A stretch of 7,589 nt of DNA from positions 1 through 7,589 of the forward strand of contig SHUN01000131.1 in assembly GCA_009697495.1 (NCBI GenBank). Reading direction: 5' to 3'. The translations under genes and the position numbers were made by a program. Shown here piece after piece: positions 1 through 7,589 of the stretch (within the stretch, counting starts at the first letter, position 1; each line of letters starts with the position of its first letter). The notes under the pieces were generated by a model. The model was not told the origin of the DNA. It saw nothing but the letters and a program-made list of their open reading frames with translations, and did not search any database. Source of the stretch: Bryobacterales bacterium. Lineage in GTDB: Bacteria > Acidobacteriota > Terriglobia > Bryobacterales > Bryobacteraceae.

Positions 1-46
1 TCCGGCGGAACAACTTTGAACAAGCCAACCCACTTCGAAGCACGCG

Positions 47-60
<14 letters not shown>
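1..60 (+). CDS. Possible C-terminal tail of an upstream gene (partial)
   Basis: The frame starting at base 1 is open for 19 codons and ends in TAA at 58-60. It reads SGGTTLNKPTHFEARDGKF, which has a normal protein composition. The other two plus frames are less convincing: one stops at 17-19, and the other continues only as a shadow of the next gene. If real, this gene would overlap the start of the DapA-family gene by 14 bases, a common arrangement for translationally coupled operon members. That would also explain why no clear ribosome binding site precedes the ATG at 47. The tail is too short to assign a family. This is an inference from an open frame and its position only. Confidence 0.4.
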
Positions 61-2352
<2,292 letters not shown>

Positions 2353-2361
2353 TAGAGCAAA

Positions 2362-2392
2362 GCGCGAGGCCCTTGGGCGAAGGGCCTCGCGC
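2362..2392. terminator. Perfect 13-bp hairpin between convergent genes
   Basis: The arm GCGCGAGGCCCTT (2362-2374), a five-base loop GGGCG and the exact complement (2380-2392) form an uninterrupted GC-rich stem. It lies 9 bp after the MetY-like stop and 7 bp before the stop of the minus-strand DinB gene. It can therefore act in both directions. No long T-run follows on either strand, so it is not a textbook intrinsic terminator; it may instead rely on Rho or stabilise the mRNA ends. Confidence 0.7.
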
Positions 2393-2399
2393 CATTCCA

Positions 2400-2933
2400 T
2401 TACGCTTTTGCGCTCATCTGCGCGAAGCGCGCCTGCATCGCCAAAGTCAGGTGGGGAACGATGCCAAGCTGCCGTTCTATCAGCATCAATTGGCCGCGGT
2501 GGTGCATCTCGTGTTCCTTAGCGCCCATCAGACCCTCCAGGCGCGACTTGGGCGGCTGCCCGCCGGGATGACCGACTTCCACCGCCAGAAATTCATCGGA
2601 GAGTCCGCCGAGGAAGGACGCAAAGTTCTCGCCCTCCGTACGCAGCAATTCGACAACTTCGGCCTTGGTCCGGGGCGTCTGCTCCTCGGCGGCGTTGCCC
2701 ATGAACAGCGTCATGAAATCAAAGCCCTCAAGCGTCGTCAATTCGGCCTTGTTGATGGCTTGCCAAATGCGAGGCCCAACAGCGATATGGACCAGCAATT
2801 GCGCCACGGTGCGGACACCGGGGGCGGATTCGAATCCATATTGATCTTCAGGAATATCTTCCGCAATTTGAATCGTGTTCTTGCGGACGGTGCGAAAACT
2901 TGCCGCGAGTTGCGCGGCACCATAAGTAGACAT
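2400..2933 (-). CDS. DinB-family metal-binding four-helix protein
   Basis: This 177-residue protein matches the DinB/DUF664/YfiT-like superfamily, four-helix-bundle proteins that often bind a divalent metal. The expected histidine triad is present: His49 in LLVHIA, and His141 with His145 in the HEMHHRGQ segment near the C-terminal third. Spacing and length are normal for the family, and the protein is probably cytoplasmic. Some members are thiol-dependent transferases (mycothiol or bacillithiol related), but most have no known substrate, so no reaction is assigned here. The start is the ATG at 2931-2933, preceded on the minus strand by a weak AGGT. It is divergent from the CHAD pair across only 43 bp and converges on the MetY-like gene across a hairpin. 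It is not the SOS polymerase DinB. Confidence 0.85.
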   Translation of the reverse strand: MSTYGAAQLAASFRTVRKNTIQIAEDIPEDQYGFESAPGVRTVAQLLVHIAVGPRIWQAINKAELTTLEGFDFMTLFMGNAAEEQTPRTKAEVVELLRTEGENFASFLGGLSDEFLAVEVGHPGGQPPKSRLEGLMGAKEHEMHHRGQLMLIERQLGIVPHLTLAMQARFAQMSAKA

Positions 2934-2958
2934 ACCTGTCAGCTTAGCAGCGCCGGCC

Positions 2959-2966
2959 GGTATATC
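2959..2966. promoter_or_regulatory. Candidate shared -10 patch in the divergent 43-bp spacer
   Basis: The spacer 2934-2976 between the divergent DinB and CHAD genes holds one AT-rich patch. TATATC on the plus strand (2961-2966) and TATACC on the minus strand (2964-2959) both resemble a -10 box. A plus-strand transcript from it would start only about four bases before the CHAD ATG. No convincing -35 is visible for either direction. An 8-bp CCGGCCGG palindrome abuts it (2953-2960). This is a weak, position-based call. Confidence 0.25.
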
Positions 2967-2976
2967 CTCAAAGTAG

Positions 2977-3354
2977 ATGAAAAGTGTCGCGAGCCTTATC
3001 GACGCGCTCGAAGCTCAAATGCAAAAAGTGGCGGAATTGCCCGGTGTTGACGCTGTTCACGATCTCCGCGTGAGCGTTCGGCGGGCGGCTGAAGGCCTGC
3101 GCATCTTCACGCCGGAAGCACGCAAGCTGCGCAATGAAATTAGGGCCATCCGCGAGCACGCCGCCAACGTTCGAGATCGTGACGTGACACGCCAATTGCT
3201 GCGCCGCCATCGTCTGCCCGCGACGGACCCGGCCTGCGTCTATCTGCAAGGCCAACGCGACCTCGCCGCCTCCCAATTGCGGCAGTTCCTGGCCTTGCAA
3301 CTTGGCGACGATCGCCCCGCCCGCTGGCGCCGATGGATCGGAGAGGATGCATGA
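2977..3354 (+). CDS. CHAD domain, N-terminal half (split gene, part 1)
   Basis: This 125-residue protein carries the first half of a CHAD domain, a basic helical domain known to bind inorganic polyphosphate. The signature VHDLRVSVRR gives His28, Arg31, Arg35 and Arg36, the expected HxxRxxxRR pattern of one CHAD half. About 30 residues on, an NVRDRDV segment (64-70) matches the second conserved helix of that half. The sequence stays basic and helix-like to its end (RPARWRRWIGEDA). A whole CHAD domain contains two such halves; this gene stops after one, and the other is in the next gene. Its TGA (3352-3354) overlaps the next ATG in an ATGA junction. There is no signal peptide or membrane segment. 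No clear Shine-Dalgarno precedes the ATG. It may be a true subunit or one half of a gene broken by a frameshift. Confidence 0.8.
   Translation: MKSVASLIDALEAQMQKVAELPGVDAVHDLRVSVRRAAEGLRIFTPEARKLRNEIRAIREHAANVRDRDVTRQLLRRHRLPATDPACVYLQGQRDLAASQLRQFLALQLGDDRPARWRRWIGEDA
3340..3346 (+). promoter_or_regulatory. Shine-Dalgarno GGAGAGG for the second CHAD gene
   Basis: GGAGAGG lies inside the end of the first CHAD gene, 4 bases before the ATG at 3351. This is one of the best ribosome binding sites in the window. It decides the start in favour of 3351 over the in-frame ATG at 3333, and it argues that the second gene is translated in its own right. Confidence 0.6.
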
Positions 3355-3716
3355 GTTTGGAAGCCCTCGTCGAAGAGTTTTTCAGCAACGGAAAGAAAGC
3401 GGCAGGATCGAAGGAAGAGAAAGAACTCCACGCATTCCGCATCGCCGCCAGACGCCTCCGTTACACCATCGAAATCCTCGACCCAAAGGGCGCGGGCGAA
3501 TGGCTGCGCCGATTGAAGATCTTGCAGGATCATCTCGGCAAAATGAACGATGCCTTCGTCGCTGAACAGTACCTGCGCAATCTGCCGAGCCGCTCCGCCC
3601 AAGCGCGAACACTCCCCGCCAAACTCCACGCCGAGGCCCTCAACCACATCTCCAAATTCCAAAGTACGTGGTGCCGCCGCTTCGGTCCAAGAACCGAAAA
3701 GGCCTGGCTTACCTAG
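3351..3716 (+). CDS. CHAD domain, C-terminal half (split gene, part 2)
   Basis: From the ATG at 3351 this is a 121-residue protein with the second half of a CHAD domain. LHAFRIAARRLRYTIEIL gives His27, Arg30, Arg34 and Arg35, and LKILQDHLGKMNDAFV (55-70) is the typical CHAD helix ending in LGxxND. Basic surfaces of this kind bind polyphosphate in characterised CHAD proteins; the location here is probably cytoplasmic. Together with part 1 the total is about 246 residues, normal for a complete CHAD protein, and no conserved block appears lost at the junction. Translation is probably coupled to part 1 through the ATGA overlap and the internal GGAGAGG. The 3' end overlaps the stop of the convergent epimerase gene by 8 bp. 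An alternative reading is one continuous gene interrupted by a single missing base. Confidence 0.8.
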   Translation: MSLEALVEEFFSNGKKAAGSKEEKELHAFRIAARRLRYTIEILDPKGAGEWLRRLKILQDHLGKMNDAFVAEQYLRNLPSRSAQARTLPAKLHAEALNHISKFQSTWCRRFGPRTEKAWLT

Positions 3717-4791
3717 GCGCGCCAGCTCGAAGAATAACGCCCACGCCAGGCCGCGACGGCAGCACCAGCTTCCCATTCAAAACTCGAACCCCGTCATACG
3801 GATCGTTTCGGATCAACAGATTCCCATCCAAATCGGCAAAGTCAATTAACGGCGACAACTGCGCCGCCGCCGTGATAGCCAAAGAACTCGACACCATGCA
3901 GCCCACCATGACTTTCAGGTTCAACGCCCGCGCCATCTCGATCATCCGCATCGCCTGACGCAAGCCGCCGGCCTTATCCACCTTGATATTCACGCCGTCG
4001 AAGTACGGCGCGATCCGCGGAAGGTCCTCGGGATGCAAACAACTTTCGTCCGCAAAAATCGGCATCTCCACGCGTTTGCGGATCTCACCGGTCTCCGTCA
4101 GCATTGCCGCCGGCAAAGGCTGCTCTATCAACTCCACGCCCTGCTTCTCCAGCCATTTGATCTTGCGAATGGCTTCATCCACTGACTTCCACCCCTCGTT
4201 CGCATCCACGCGCAGCGGCTTCTTCGTCTCCGCGCGCACGGCTTCCATCACTTCCTCGTCGTTCGTCAACCCCACCTTGATCTTCAACACCGGAAAGGCC
4301 GCCGCCTCGCGCACTTTCCGGCGAATCACTTCCGCCGTGTCGATGCCGATGGAAAACGTCGTCAACGGCGCGTCGTTGCGATCCAGGCCCCACATCTTCC
4401 ACAGCGGTACGCCCAATCGTTTCGCCGCCCAGTCGTGTAATGCGATATCGATGGCCGCCTTGGTTGCCCAGGCACCGTCCACCTTTGCAAACACTTGGTC
4501 CAACAGCTTCGCATACTGCGACGGATCGGCATCGGCGAACAGCGGTTTCAACCCCTCGACGATCTGTATGCCAGCCGCGGCCGATTCGTTATAGCGGACA
4601 ATCGGCGCGGCCTCACCAATTCCGATGATGCCGCCGCTGGCCACCGTCACGGCCAGCGTCTCGCGGTATTCGCTCGACGACATCACGGTGGTCCAGGTGT
4701 TCACCAGGTCCAGCCGCATGGAACGCGCCGAGATTGTCGACCTGGGCGCGACTGCCGCCAAGCCCATTGCCATACAATCCCGGCGTGTCAT
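3709..4791 (-). CDS. Dipeptide epimerase (L-Ala-D/L-Glu epimerase type, enolase superfamily)
   Basis: This 360-residue member of the mandelate racemase/muconate lactonising group of the enolase superfamily is predicted to epimerise a dipeptide such as L-Ala-D-Glu from murein. Visible catalytic set: Lys170 and Lys172 in LKIKVG; metal ligands Asp196 (RVDAN), Glu223 (IEQP) and Asp248 (ADES); and Lys270 in NIKVDKAGG. The Asp320-Leu-Asp322 pair (FADLDGNLL) matches the DxD that binds the substrate amino group in dipeptide epimerases. TFSIGID and the GCM segment also fit. The conserved domain starts near Met25 (MRLDLVNTW). The first 24 residues begin TRRDCMAMGLAAVA, which looks like a short or decayed twin-arginine export signal, so the cell compartment is uncertain. 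The start at 4791 lies 5 bp after the bacilliredoxin stop; starts at Met7 or Met25 are possible. Exact dipeptide specificity cannot be read from sequence. Confidence 0.88.
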   Translation of the reverse strand: MTRRDCMAMGLAAVAPRSTISARSMRLDLVNTWTTVMSSSEYRETLAVTVASGGIIGIGEAAPIVRYNESAAAGIQIVEGLKPLFADADPSQYAKLLDQVFAKVDGAWATKAAIDIALHDWAAKRLGVPLWKMWGLDRNDAPLTTFSIGIDTAEVIRRKVREAAAFPVLKIKVGLTNDEEVMEAVRAETKKPLRVDANEGWKSVDEAIRKIKWLEKQGVELIEQPLPAAMLTETGEIRKRVEMPIFADESCLHPEDLPRIAPYFDGVNIKVDKAGGLRQAMRMIEMARALNLKVMVGCMVSSSLAITAAAQLSPLIDFADLDGNLLIRNDPYDGVRVLNGKLVLPSRPGVGVILRAGAPR

Positions 4792-4796
4792 ATCAC

Positions 4797-5231
4797 TTAC
4801 TGGATCGACTTGACGCCGTATTGCGCGAACGCATTCTTCAGGTCGTTGGAGATCGCCTCAGCGTTGCGGCCTTCAATCTGGAAACGGTGCATCATGTACA
4901 CAGGATTGCCGTCCTGAAAAATGGCGAACGCCGGCGACGATGGCGGAAAGCCAACCAGCAGCTCCCGCACCCGTGCCACCGCTTCCACGTCCGCGCCGGC
5001 GAACACTGTCACCGCACGGTCCGGTTTGACTTCCGATTCCAACAAGGCCTTCACCACGCCCGGCCGGGCCTTACCAGCCGCGCACCCGCACACGCTGTTG
5101 ACGATCATCAAAACCGTGCCGCTGCCCGGCGCCACCGCAGCGTCCACCGCTTCCGGCGTCCGTGTTTCTTCCACGCCATTCGCCGTCAGGTCTTCTCTCA
5201 TGATCGCAATCAGTTGTTCAGGATAACGCAT
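4797..5231 (-). CDS. BrxA/BrxB-family bacilliredoxin (YphP/YqiW-like)
   Basis: This is a 144-residue thioredoxin-fold protein of the bacilliredoxin family (formerly DUF1094). It is thought to remove bacillithiol or similar low-molecular-weight thiols from oxidised protein cysteines in the cytoplasm. The signature VNSVCGCAAGKARPG contains Cys48-Gly49-Cys50, the characteristic CGC active site; in the family the first Cys is the nucleophile. VTVFAGAD (75-81), PPSSP (96-100) and IEGR (119-122) also match Bacillus subtilis YphP closely from memory, and the length equals the 144 residues of YphP. The ATG at 5231 is chosen. A TTG at 5255 would add eight residues (MARRYIRS), which the family lacks and which would use up the apparent promoter. 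It is the first gene of a two-gene unit with the epimerase. Presence of the family suggests, but does not prove, that the host makes bacillithiol. Confidence 0.92.
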   Translation of the reverse strand: MRYPEQLIAIMREDLTANGVEETRTPEAVDAAVAPGSGTVLMIVNSVCGCAAGKARPGVVKALLESEVKPDRAVTVFAGADVEAVARVRELLVGFPPSSPAFAIFQDGNPVYMMHRFQIEGRNAEAISNDLKNAFAQYGVKSIQ

Positions 5232-5237
5232 ACTTCT

Positions 5238-5243
5238 AATATA
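5238..5243 (-). promoter_or_regulatory. Candidate -10 box for a near-leaderless bacilliredoxin transcript
   Basis: TATATT on the minus strand ends 6 bases before the ATG at 5231. A transcript begun at the usual distance downstream would start at or next to the A of the ATG, giving a leaderless mRNA. No separate Shine-Dalgarno can be assigned. A good -35 at 16-18 bp is not visible; TTGAGC lies only 14 bp upstream. Confidence 0.35.
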
Positions 5244-5372
5244 CCGCCGCGCCAACGGCTCAATTCCACTATTCGTAGACCGGAGTGGTGGAAATGCACC
5301 ATGGCCGTCAATTCATAAGTGATTGAAACGGTGAGAGATGTAAATTGGCCCTCGGTATGCAGATAAAGAGGC

Positions 5373-5377
5373 GGGAG
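5373..5377 (+). promoter_or_regulatory. Shine-Dalgarno GGGAG for the FecR-domain gene
   Basis: GGGAG lies nine bases before the ATG at 5387 and fixes that start, which is also followed directly by a signal peptide. In the rest of the spacer back to 5232 no convincing promoter for this gene was found. An isolated TTGAAA at 5323-5328 lacks a -10 box at the right distance. Confidence 0.55.
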
Positions 5378-5386
5378 CAGACCACC

Positions 5387-7589
5387 ATGAAACGCACCAC
5401 ACTCGCAGTACTCATGCTTACCCTCGCCGCGGCTTACCCGTTAGCGGCGCAGGATGCCAATTCCTCCAGCCGCGGCGTCGCCCGTCTCAGTTTGCTGGCC
5501 GGCGAGGTTTCGGTTCGACGCGGTGACGCTGGAGAAGTCGTCGCGGCCGCGGTGAATGCGCCTTTGTTGGGTGAGGATCAGGTCCTGACCGGCGGCGGAG
5601 CGCGCGCCGAAATACAGTTTGACTATGCCCATTTCGCCCGCCTGTCGAGCAACGCGGAGCTGCGGCTGGCCGACATTGAAAACCGCAAATATCTGGTTCG
5701 TTTGGCGCGCGGCACCATGAATTTCCGCGTGCTGCGGACGAATGACGCCAATGCCGAAATCAGCACGCCATCCATAGCCATTCGCCCTTTGAAGAAGGGC
5801 ATTTACCGTGTCTCGGTGTTAGACGACGGATCCACTGAAGTTACGGTGCGCTCGGGCGAAGCCGAGATCTTTACGCCGAGAGGCAGCCAGAAACTAAAGT
5901 CCGGCAAAACGTTGATCGCCCGCGGAAATTTCAACGACCCTGAATTCCAGTTCGCCAACGCGGGGATGACCGACGAATGGGACCGTTGGAATGAAAGCCG
6001 CGACCGGCAGTTAGAGAATTCCAAGAATTACGATTATGTAAGTCAGGATATTACGGGAGCTGAGGATCTGGACGGCCACGGCCGTTGGGTCGAAACGGAA
6101 GAGTACGGTAATGTTTGGGCGCCTTCAGCCAGCGCCGACTGGGCTCCCTATCGGAATGGCCGGTGGTCGTGGGTCGACTATTACGGATGGAATTGGATCA
6201 GCTATGACCCCTGGGGCTGGGCGCCATATCACTATGGACGCTGGATCAACCGGCCGAGTGTTGGCTGGTGCTGGTGGCCTGGACGCATGAACAGCCATCA
6301 CTATTGGAGCCCGGGCCAAGTGGCCTTCTTCGGCTGGGGCGGCCTCTCCGTGGGAGTCGGATTCGGCAATTTTGGCTGGGTGCCGCTCGCTCCCTTTGAA
6401 ACTTACTATCCCTGGTATGGCCATGGTTACTACGACGGCTATCGCAATGGTAACTTCAACAATGTAACTATCGTGAATAACACGAACATTACGAATATAT
6501 ACCGGAACGCGCGCCATAACAACGGCATTACCTCGGTGAATGCTGAACAATTTGGCCGGGGCTCGGTGAATAATGTTCGGTTTAACCGGAATGACATCGA
6601 ACGTGCGTCGGTCGTGCGTGGCCAGTTGCCGTTGGCGCCGGATGCCTCTTCGAGAAGGATGAGCGACCGCGAATCGCGAGTGAGCGACGGCAGGGGTCCC
6701 AGCCGTGGCGACGATCGGTTTTACAGTACGCGTCAGGCGACCAAGGTTGATCGGGTGCCGTTTGAAAATCAGCGCTCCGCACTGCAGGAGGTGTCTCGCC
6801 GGACCTTTGGCGACGCTACTAACGAAACCGGCCGCAGGGGCGGGGAAGTCGTCGGCGGAGGGCGCGGCGGGAGTTCGGACCGCAGTGTGGACCGTGGTGC
6901 CGGACGCGGGACCGAATCGACTTCGGGCCGCGGCACGAGTTCGGACCGCAGCGTGGACCGTGGCGCGAGTTCGGAGCGCAGTGTGGACCGTGGCGCCGGA
7001 CGCGGGTCCGAATCGACAACGGGCCGCGGCACCAGCGGAGACAATGCCGATCGTGGCGGTTGGCGTCGATTCGGCGATTCGGCGGCTCCGGCCGCCACGA
7101 CTGATCGCGGCGCCGGCCGGGGCGCAAGCACTCGGACCGAAAACGGCGATACAGGCGGATGGCGCAGGTTCGGCGATTCGACGGCTGGTTCCGCTCCGAC
7201 TGATCGAACAACAGAGCGAACGACCGGCCGCGGTGGCTCCATCGACTCAGGCGACTCCAGTCGCGGCAACGACGCCGGATCCTGGCGGCGAATGAGCGAA
7301 ACTCCGAGCACCGGCCGAGGCGGCGGCTCTGTTGACCGGGGTTCCAACGTGGAGCGCGGCAACTCTGGCTCCGAGCGGCGGAGTGTTGATCGAGGCACTT
7401 TCGACCGTGGAACATTGGATCGCGGCGGGCGGGGAAGTTCGGACTCCGATTCGTCTCCGCGAATGAGCGCCCCGCCCGTGGTCCGGGAACGCAGCAACGA
7501 TTCCGGCGGCCGCGGCGGCGGAGGTTTCGGAGGGTTCGGCGGCTCCCGAGGGGATGGTCGTGAGAGCCAGCCGCGGATGGAATCGGCCC
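5387..7589 (+). CDS. Secreted FecR-domain protein with Trp/Gly/Tyr-rich module and RG-rich tail (3' end outside window)
   Basis: The frame from the ATG at 5387 is open for 734 codons and leaves the window without a stop, so the gene is partial. Residues 1-21 form a Sec signal peptide (MKRTTLAVLM..., likely cleavage LAA|Q), placing the protein in the periplasm, on the surface or outside. Residues about 33-185 resemble a FecR domain: LLAGEVSVRRG, a G-rich turn near VLTGGGARAEI, STPSIAIRP near 126-134, and a final LKSGKTL strand. Residues about 234-345 are extremely rich in Trp, Gly and Tyr (PWGWAPYHYGRW, GWCWWPG) and resemble the module annotated DUF6600. An Asn-rich stretch follows (about 350-385). 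From about 480 onward the chain is a low-complexity Gly/Arg/Ser/Asp tail with many DRG and GRG units and repeated WRRFGDS. There is no kinase, sigma-factor or membrane segment, so classical FecR anti-sigma function is not indicated. A structural or carbohydrate/envelope-binding role is only a guess. Confidence 0.87.
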   Translation, partial: MKRTTLAVLMLTLAAAYPLAAQDANSSSRGVARLSLLAGEVSVRRGDAGEVVAAAVNAPLLGEDQVLTGGGARAEIQFDYAHFARLSSNAELRLADIENRKYLVRLARGTMNFRVLRTNDANAEISTPSIAIRPLKKGIYRVSVLDDGSTEVTVRSGEAEIFTPRGSQKLKSGKTLIARGNFNDPEFQFANAGMTDEWDRWNESRDRQLENSKNYDYVSQDITGAEDLDGHGRWVETEEYGNVWAPSASADWAPYRNGRWSWVDYYGWNWISYDPWGWAPYHYGRWINRPSVGWCWWPGRMNSHHYWSPGQVAFFGWGGLSVGVGFGNFGWVPLAPFETYYPWYGHGYYDGYRNGNFNNVTIVNNTNITNIYRNARHNNGITSVNAEQFGRGSVNNVRFNRNDIERASVVRGQLPLAPDASSRRMSDRESRVSDGRGPSRGDDRFYSTRQATKVDRVPFENQRSALQEVSRRTFGDATNETGRRGGEVVGGGRGGSSDRSVDRGAGRGTESTSGRGTSSDRSVDRGASSERSVDRGAGRGSESTTGRGTSGDNADRGGWRRFGDSAAPAATTDRGAGRGASTRTENGDTGGWRRFGDSTAGSAPTDRTTERTTGRGGSIDSGDSSRGNDAGSWRRMSETPSTGRGGGSVDRGSNVERGNSGSERRSVDRGTFDRGTLDRGGRGSSDSDSSPRMSAPPVVRERSNDSGGRGGGGFGGFGGSRGDGRESQPRMESA
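6872..7033 (+). repeat. In-frame tandem repeat 66-30-66 bp in the RG tail
   Basis: Three head-to-tail copies lie in frame: a 66-bp unit (6872-6937), a shortened 30-bp unit (6938-6967) and another 66-bp unit (6968-7033). At the protein level the full unit reads SSDRSVDRGAGRG followed by ESTSGRGT-like residues; the middle copy keeps only the first ten residues. The copies differ mostly at third codon positions plus a few conservative changes, so they are diverged duplications under coding constraint. Confidence 0.85.
7055..7180 (+). repeat. Repeated GGWRRFGDS motif (two copies)
   Basis: The nine-residue motif GGWRRFGDS is encoded at 7055-7081 and again at 7154-7180. A degenerate third version, GSWRRMSET, lies near 7280. 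Codons differ between copies (for example CGT CGA versus CGC AGG for the two Arg), so the peptide rather than the DNA is conserved. These are the only aromatic anchor points in an otherwise disordered tail. Confidence 0.75.

Noticed and set aside
3681..3698. Six-bp inverted repeat TTCGGT/ACCGAA near the end of the second CHAD gene
   Set aside because: The stem is short and AT-containing, lies inside coding sequence and has no T-run in a useful place, so it does not support a terminator call.
3240..3776. Minus-strand 178-codon open frame across both CHAD genes
   Set aside because: The plus-strand CHAD signatures are clear, and this frame would also run through the end of the epimerase gene. 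Its product has no recognisable motif.
3983..4594. Plus-strand 203-codon open frame over the epimerase
   Set aside because: It is an antisense shadow; the minus-strand catalytic Lys, Asp and Glu motifs are all in place.
5286..5301. Five-bp inverted repeat TGGTG/CACCA in the bacilliredoxin-FecR spacer
   Set aside because: It is too short to distinguish from chance; no operator family is recognised.
6705..7497. Long open frames in other readings over the RG tail (plus 6705-7295; minus 6769-7497 and 6819-7415)
   Set aside because: They are by-products of repetitive Gly/Arg/Ser/Asp codons in a GC-rich frame. Their products are low-complexity Arg/Pro/Ser strings with no domain, and the plus-strand FecR frame explains the region with a signal peptide and recognisable domains.

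Overview
The window is a GC-rich bacterial chromosome segment packed with short-spaced genes. The gene set fits Acidobacteriota, perhaps the Bryobacterales/Solibacter group: an epimerase with a twin-arginine start, a CGC bacilliredoxin, a DinB protein, a CHAD protein, and a FecR/Trp-rich envelope protein with an RG-rich tail. That assignment rests on gene style and memory, not on a marker gene. No rRNA, tRNA, transposase, phage gene or CRISPR array was seen.

Layout: (1) 1-2352, plus strand: a possible C-terminal tail of an upstream gene (ends at 60) overlaps a DapA-family lyase (47-1048). Five bases later comes an O-acetylhomoserine sulfhydrylase (1054-2352, MetY-like). A perfect 13-bp hairpin (2362-2392) closes this run. 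(2) 2400-2933, minus strand: a DinB-like protein with an intact His triad converges on that hairpin. (3) 2977-3716, plus strand: two small genes joined by an ATGA overlap, each encoding one half of a CHAD (polyphosphate-binding type) domain. (4) 3709-5231, minus strand: a bacilliredoxin (BrxA/BrxB/YphP family) is followed 5 bp later by a dipeptide epimerase of the enolase superfamily. The epimerase overlaps the second CHAD gene tail-to-tail by 8 bp. (5) 5387 to the end of the window, plus strand: a large open frame of 734 codons that runs off the right edge. It encodes a secreted FecR-domain protein with a Trp/Gly/Tyr-rich module, an Asn-rich linker and a long repetitive Asp-Arg-Gly/Ser tail.

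Functionally these look like four or five independent transcription units rather than one pathway. The first pair links a Schiff-base lyase of unknown substrate with homocysteine synthesis. The bacilliredoxin/epimerase pair links thiol redox repair with cleavage-product handling of murein-type dipeptides. The last gene is an envelope or extracellular protein. The two items most worth a second look are the CHAD domain divided precisely between two translationally coupled genes, and the architecture of the large FecR/Trp-rich/RG-tail protein.
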